Positions 60,600 to 64,000 of a stretch of 64,000 nt of DNA are shown piece after piece (position 1 is the first letter of the stretch; every line of letters begins with the position of its first letter). The notes under the pieces were generated by a model that did not search any database, was not told where the DNA came from, and worked only from the letters and a program-made list of their open reading frames with translations. Source of the DNA: Fasciolopsis buskii (Eukaryota > Platyhelminthes > Trematoda > Plagiorchiida > Fasciolidae). The stretch is taken from the NCBI GenBank assembly GCA_008360955.1, contig LUCM01006763.1, forward strand, positions 1 to 64,000. The letters run 5' to 3'. Made by a program: the position numbers and the translations under genes.

Positions 60600-63500
60600 T
60601 TCCGTCAAATAAATTTATTGGTCACTTGCGAGCCGGGTCAAAGTATAGTGGAACGAGGCGACCGATCATTCCTTCATCTATCGTTAAGATGCTCCGTCGA
60701 TCAGACAGATCAAGTGCCCTACTCCAAAAAGCAATTCAACTGCTAAACGATGCGACATCTGGAAGGCAGCTAACCTGCAGATGAAATCATCTATTATATT
60801 AGTAATTTACTCTCCCGAAAAGTTGAATGAATGAAGGAGGAAATGAAAATAGAACAGTCAGCCAAGGAATGGAAGTGTTAAACTATGCTCCCTTTTATAG
60901 CCAGTGTTTGAAAACAATGATGATTATTCGTCTGACTGATAATTCTGACAGCCAACTAAGCGGGCCCAAATGGTGTCGCTGAAAAAGAAGCGTCAAGTGA
61001 ATTATACGGCACAAACAGGTTTTTTTCCTTACTTCCTAAAAATCCGGGAATTCAGCTCCAACCACCATATATCGAACACGCCAATACAGCGCTTGAAGAA
61101 GTCTACTTCCCCAAAGCCCTATTGCTGAACCGACTGCATCACTTCATAAACCGAATCAACTATATATCTGATTACATGAGCAACTAGGAATATCTTCCAC
61201 CAAATGGAATTGCGAGTTTACGCAGAATATCGCCTCGTTTGTACAGAACAATAAAAGGAATTATTAACCCTGTTTAACGACTGCGTTATAATGCATACGT
61301 GTAAATGTGTCGATATAACCTAAAAATTAGACTATTGAGTTGATCCCGGGTCAGTGGTGCACGCTGCATTTGTCATTGATCTTACTTGGGTCACAGCGAT
61401 TCTAATTAGTTGATTGACGCATCTATAGACAAATCTGGAGGTATGTGGCATTAGATCTTGCGGAACAGCCACATTCATCAAGAAGGAAGCAATTCATTAG
61501 AAAAAGACGATTATATAATAGTATGCTAATGCCATTTGTTCAAATCAGAGTAAACATGTCTCGGATTAATGTTCCAGGTGGTTTTCGCATCACCATAGAC
61601 CTGCTAAACATTGTCACCATCACAGTTCAAAATCATCCACATACTGGTGGCAGTTTTGTTCGCCCATATCCTTGGAATACTTAAATTGTGCGTTTGCAGT
61701 TTACTTGTGAACCGTGAAAATCTTTGGTGTTGTTCTAACAGACCCTTGGCCAATTAATCAGTCTTGTCTACCGAACGCCATCTATCGTGCATTTCGTTTG
61801 TGTACCGTGAATCTCGTACGCCAATCACATAATGCAATCGCCAATCGACGTATGCCACTGCGAAGATAAACCAAATAATGTTCACTGCCGTGCTTCAAAA
61901 TTGTGGACAATTGCGGCCAAACCTAGCAGCAGGACCAAAGTGAAGGCTTTTCGAACAACTTCGGGGAAGGAAAATCACAGACGATTGAAGTGAGAGATTT
62001 GCAGGTAGTTTCTGTCAACGCGGTTCTCATGAGATTGGGATAACACGAGCAAAGTGCTATGGATAACTATCCAAAGGAAAATAACTGGCTTGGATCACGC
62101 AACATTCACATGGCTACTGGGACAGAGGACACAGACGAATGAAATCGGGAAAGAGGCAGAACGAATAAACTACAAATATATTCGGAGATTACGAAAAGAG
62201 TGTTCTGAACGACCGGACCGAGACATAGAAGTTATCATGTGCTGATGATAACCGAGATCCTGGTGCAAACTCATGGGCGACAAAAATGTAACCAAACACG
62301 GATGAACAGGAATTTCGACCAAAATCCGGAGGCATGTAAAGTTATAATATTCGATCCGCTGTAAGCAATTTATTCTGAAATCGGCCACTTTAATTTCGTG
62401 CCAAATTTTAGCAGTCCCGTAATTGTGGCTTACCAGAATTGTCAAAATTTCGAGACTGAATCTTCGGTATTTTAGTCATTTTCTCACTGATAGGTAAAAA
62501 TTGGCGGTCTGATCACTTCAGCTAAGCACGTCGACAATATTCGCTCATAATTTTTCCCTTCCAAAGCATCAAATACACAACACGAAAGATGAGATTTCCG
62601 ACGGTATGTCTTGGACGCCATGTGAAGGAAATGTGCCGACAGCTAAAAAAATCACACAAATCTCAGACACGCCGCAGTTTATCAGCGTGAACATTCCGAT
62701 CGGATTAGGCGTTTTTCTCATGTACATATGTCCACGTCATCTTACGCGAAGTAATTGTGTTGGCTAACTTAAGATTCCTTCTTCTCTCCCCAGTGGTATC
62801 CAGGCCGTCTGTTTATCACACCGTGGTAAATGGCGAGGTTATCCTGCTTAGATATTCATTAGAAATCGAAAGTAAGCATGTCGGCTTGCTATAGGCACAT
62901 TTTTCCGGAAAACAGTGACACCTAGACTGCGAAGTTTTGTCCAAATGCTCCAGTGCACGTTGGTACGTAATCGCTCAGCCGGAAAAATCTGTTCACTTGC
63001 GTAGCTTGCTTATTAATGAAATCCATTCTAATTTGTTCTTTTCAGAATAAGAAATAATTTTTCGGGCCAAATTTGAGATCATCCCAATTGTTAGTAAACC
63101 GCAGGTGACAATGCATCAGAAAACGCGAAGGTTCATATCTGTCACAGGCCCAAATATAAGCAGTACCAACCATGAAAAAAGGCATTGTTGCAGTTCCATG
63201 CACACAATATCAATCAAGTACTTTGATACTCACCTTCTCGACTGAACTGGTCCGATCGACATCAGATGGGAAATCATCCGATCAAAGAATGCATCAATTG
63301 AAAGAGGCGGGCTCGTGAAACAGGTGTCAGTGGCACGACTCGAAACTCCATATCGAGTGATATTGGTCTGTTTATTGTGGCCTAGTTAAATTCTAATGAA
63401 TTTCAACGTTTTTCACCCTTATATTGTTTACTTTTATACGACCTAGTTCAAGGGTTACTAGAATTAATTATTTCGTGTCCGTGCTAACCCGTATTGTACT

Positions 63501-64000
63501 AAGTAAGCGAGACGTTCCTGGCCGGTTTGGGAATGGGCCAGAAGAAGCTAGAAATTCACTTATGCATTACACATTTAAAGAACACAACCACGTGGTTAAG
63601 CAGACTGGACGACCTTTCGCATGCCGAGAGAATTCCGGTCTGTAGCGCCAACCTTTAGATCATCACCATAAAAGCAGATATAACAAGGCACTTTAATACT
63701 TTTTAACGTCTTATAAACTTACCAGTACCCCATGGTGACAACTCAAAATTAGATGAATAAATATTTGCTTCTTTGTTCAGCAAAGAGATCACCTGGACAA
63801 CAGAAAAATTTACATTTCCGACGTGTTCAGTCAAATTACTTCGAAATTAACAGTTTGCCTGCATAATCCTTGTCATTGGAAATCTAATCGGTGAAGTCAC
63901 GGTAATTTCAATCATTCATCGAACACAAAAATAACGAACAATATCGATTCTGAGAAAAAACATTAGAATGGCTAAAATGGTGTTTCAGGATAGCAGAATG
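60600..64000. other. No recognisable gene; two coding-like short frames
   Basis: Plus 61445-61684 (79 codons; ends GGSFVRPYPWNT) and plus 63424-63645 (73 codons) look protein-like in composition, but have no domain, start context or splice signal strong enough to call. No repeats linked to the rest of the window were seen. Confidence 0.4.

Noticed and set aside
1..64000. CRISPR arrays, bacterial operons, rRNA, LTR retrotransposons or viral insertions
   Set aside because: No spaced short repeats, ribosome-site operon structure, rRNA signature, gag/integrase motifs or viral genes were seen; the content is eukaryotic non-LTR and Penelope-type elements.

Overview
This window looks like a repeat-rich, gene-poor stretch of an animal nuclear genome, most likely a flatworm (trematode or cestode). 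The evidence is that it is AT-leaning, has no operons or long intact ORFs, and its only strongly recognisable coding sequence belongs to retroelements: three lineages of Penelope-like elements (PLEs) with GIY-YIG endonucleases, one family of APE-type LINEs, an RTE-clade LINE close in style to schistosome SR2-type elements, and a tRNA-derived SINE. The flatworm assignment is inference from element style, not a species identification.

Layout. 1-3.1 kb: a 116-nt sequence repeated exactly at 35.9 kb, a possible two-exon host gene fragment (573-991), and a PLE-2 terminal fragment. 3.1-5.2 kb: PLE-1A, broken by stops. 6.2 kb: a lone PLE-2 terminal repeat. 10.2-12.4 kb: a LINE (LINE-2) interrupted by PLE-1 fragments in both orientations. 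14.6 kb: a LINE 3' end. 17.0 kb: a small ORF with a signal-peptide-like start. 25 kb: a decayed coding-like frame. 32.5-33.7 kb: RTE and PLE-2 remnants. 36.5-39.4 kb: PLE-2A, a nearly full-length but dead element on the minus strand with terminal repeats at both ends. 40.8-41.1 kb: an almost perfect 91-nt-arm palindrome of the PLE-2 terminal repeat. 46.3-47.2 kb: three tRNA-like SINE units. 47.5-48.0 kb: a PLE-1 mini-element with inverted ends. 49.7-52.3 kb: LINE-1 (minus). 52.65-54.2 kb: PLE-3 (plus), the best preserved PLE. 56.3-57.0 kb: a second decayed coding-like frame. 59.05-60.6 kb: the RTE element (minus) with a GAT-repeat tail. The remaining stretches show nothing recognisable.

How it fits together. 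LINEs and PLEs have inserted into and beside one another, and almost all are inactivated by point mutations and small frameshifts. The PLE terminal repeats carry a hairpin followed by GAAAC, resembling the hammerhead-ribozyme motif known from PLE terminal repeats, but the conserved CUGAUGA core is degenerate here. Most unusual are the inverted arrangements at PLE ends (palindrome, mini-element, inverted tails) and two exact long repeats (321 nt inverted, 116 nt direct) set in otherwise diverged sequence. Host-gene calls are weak and are marked as such.
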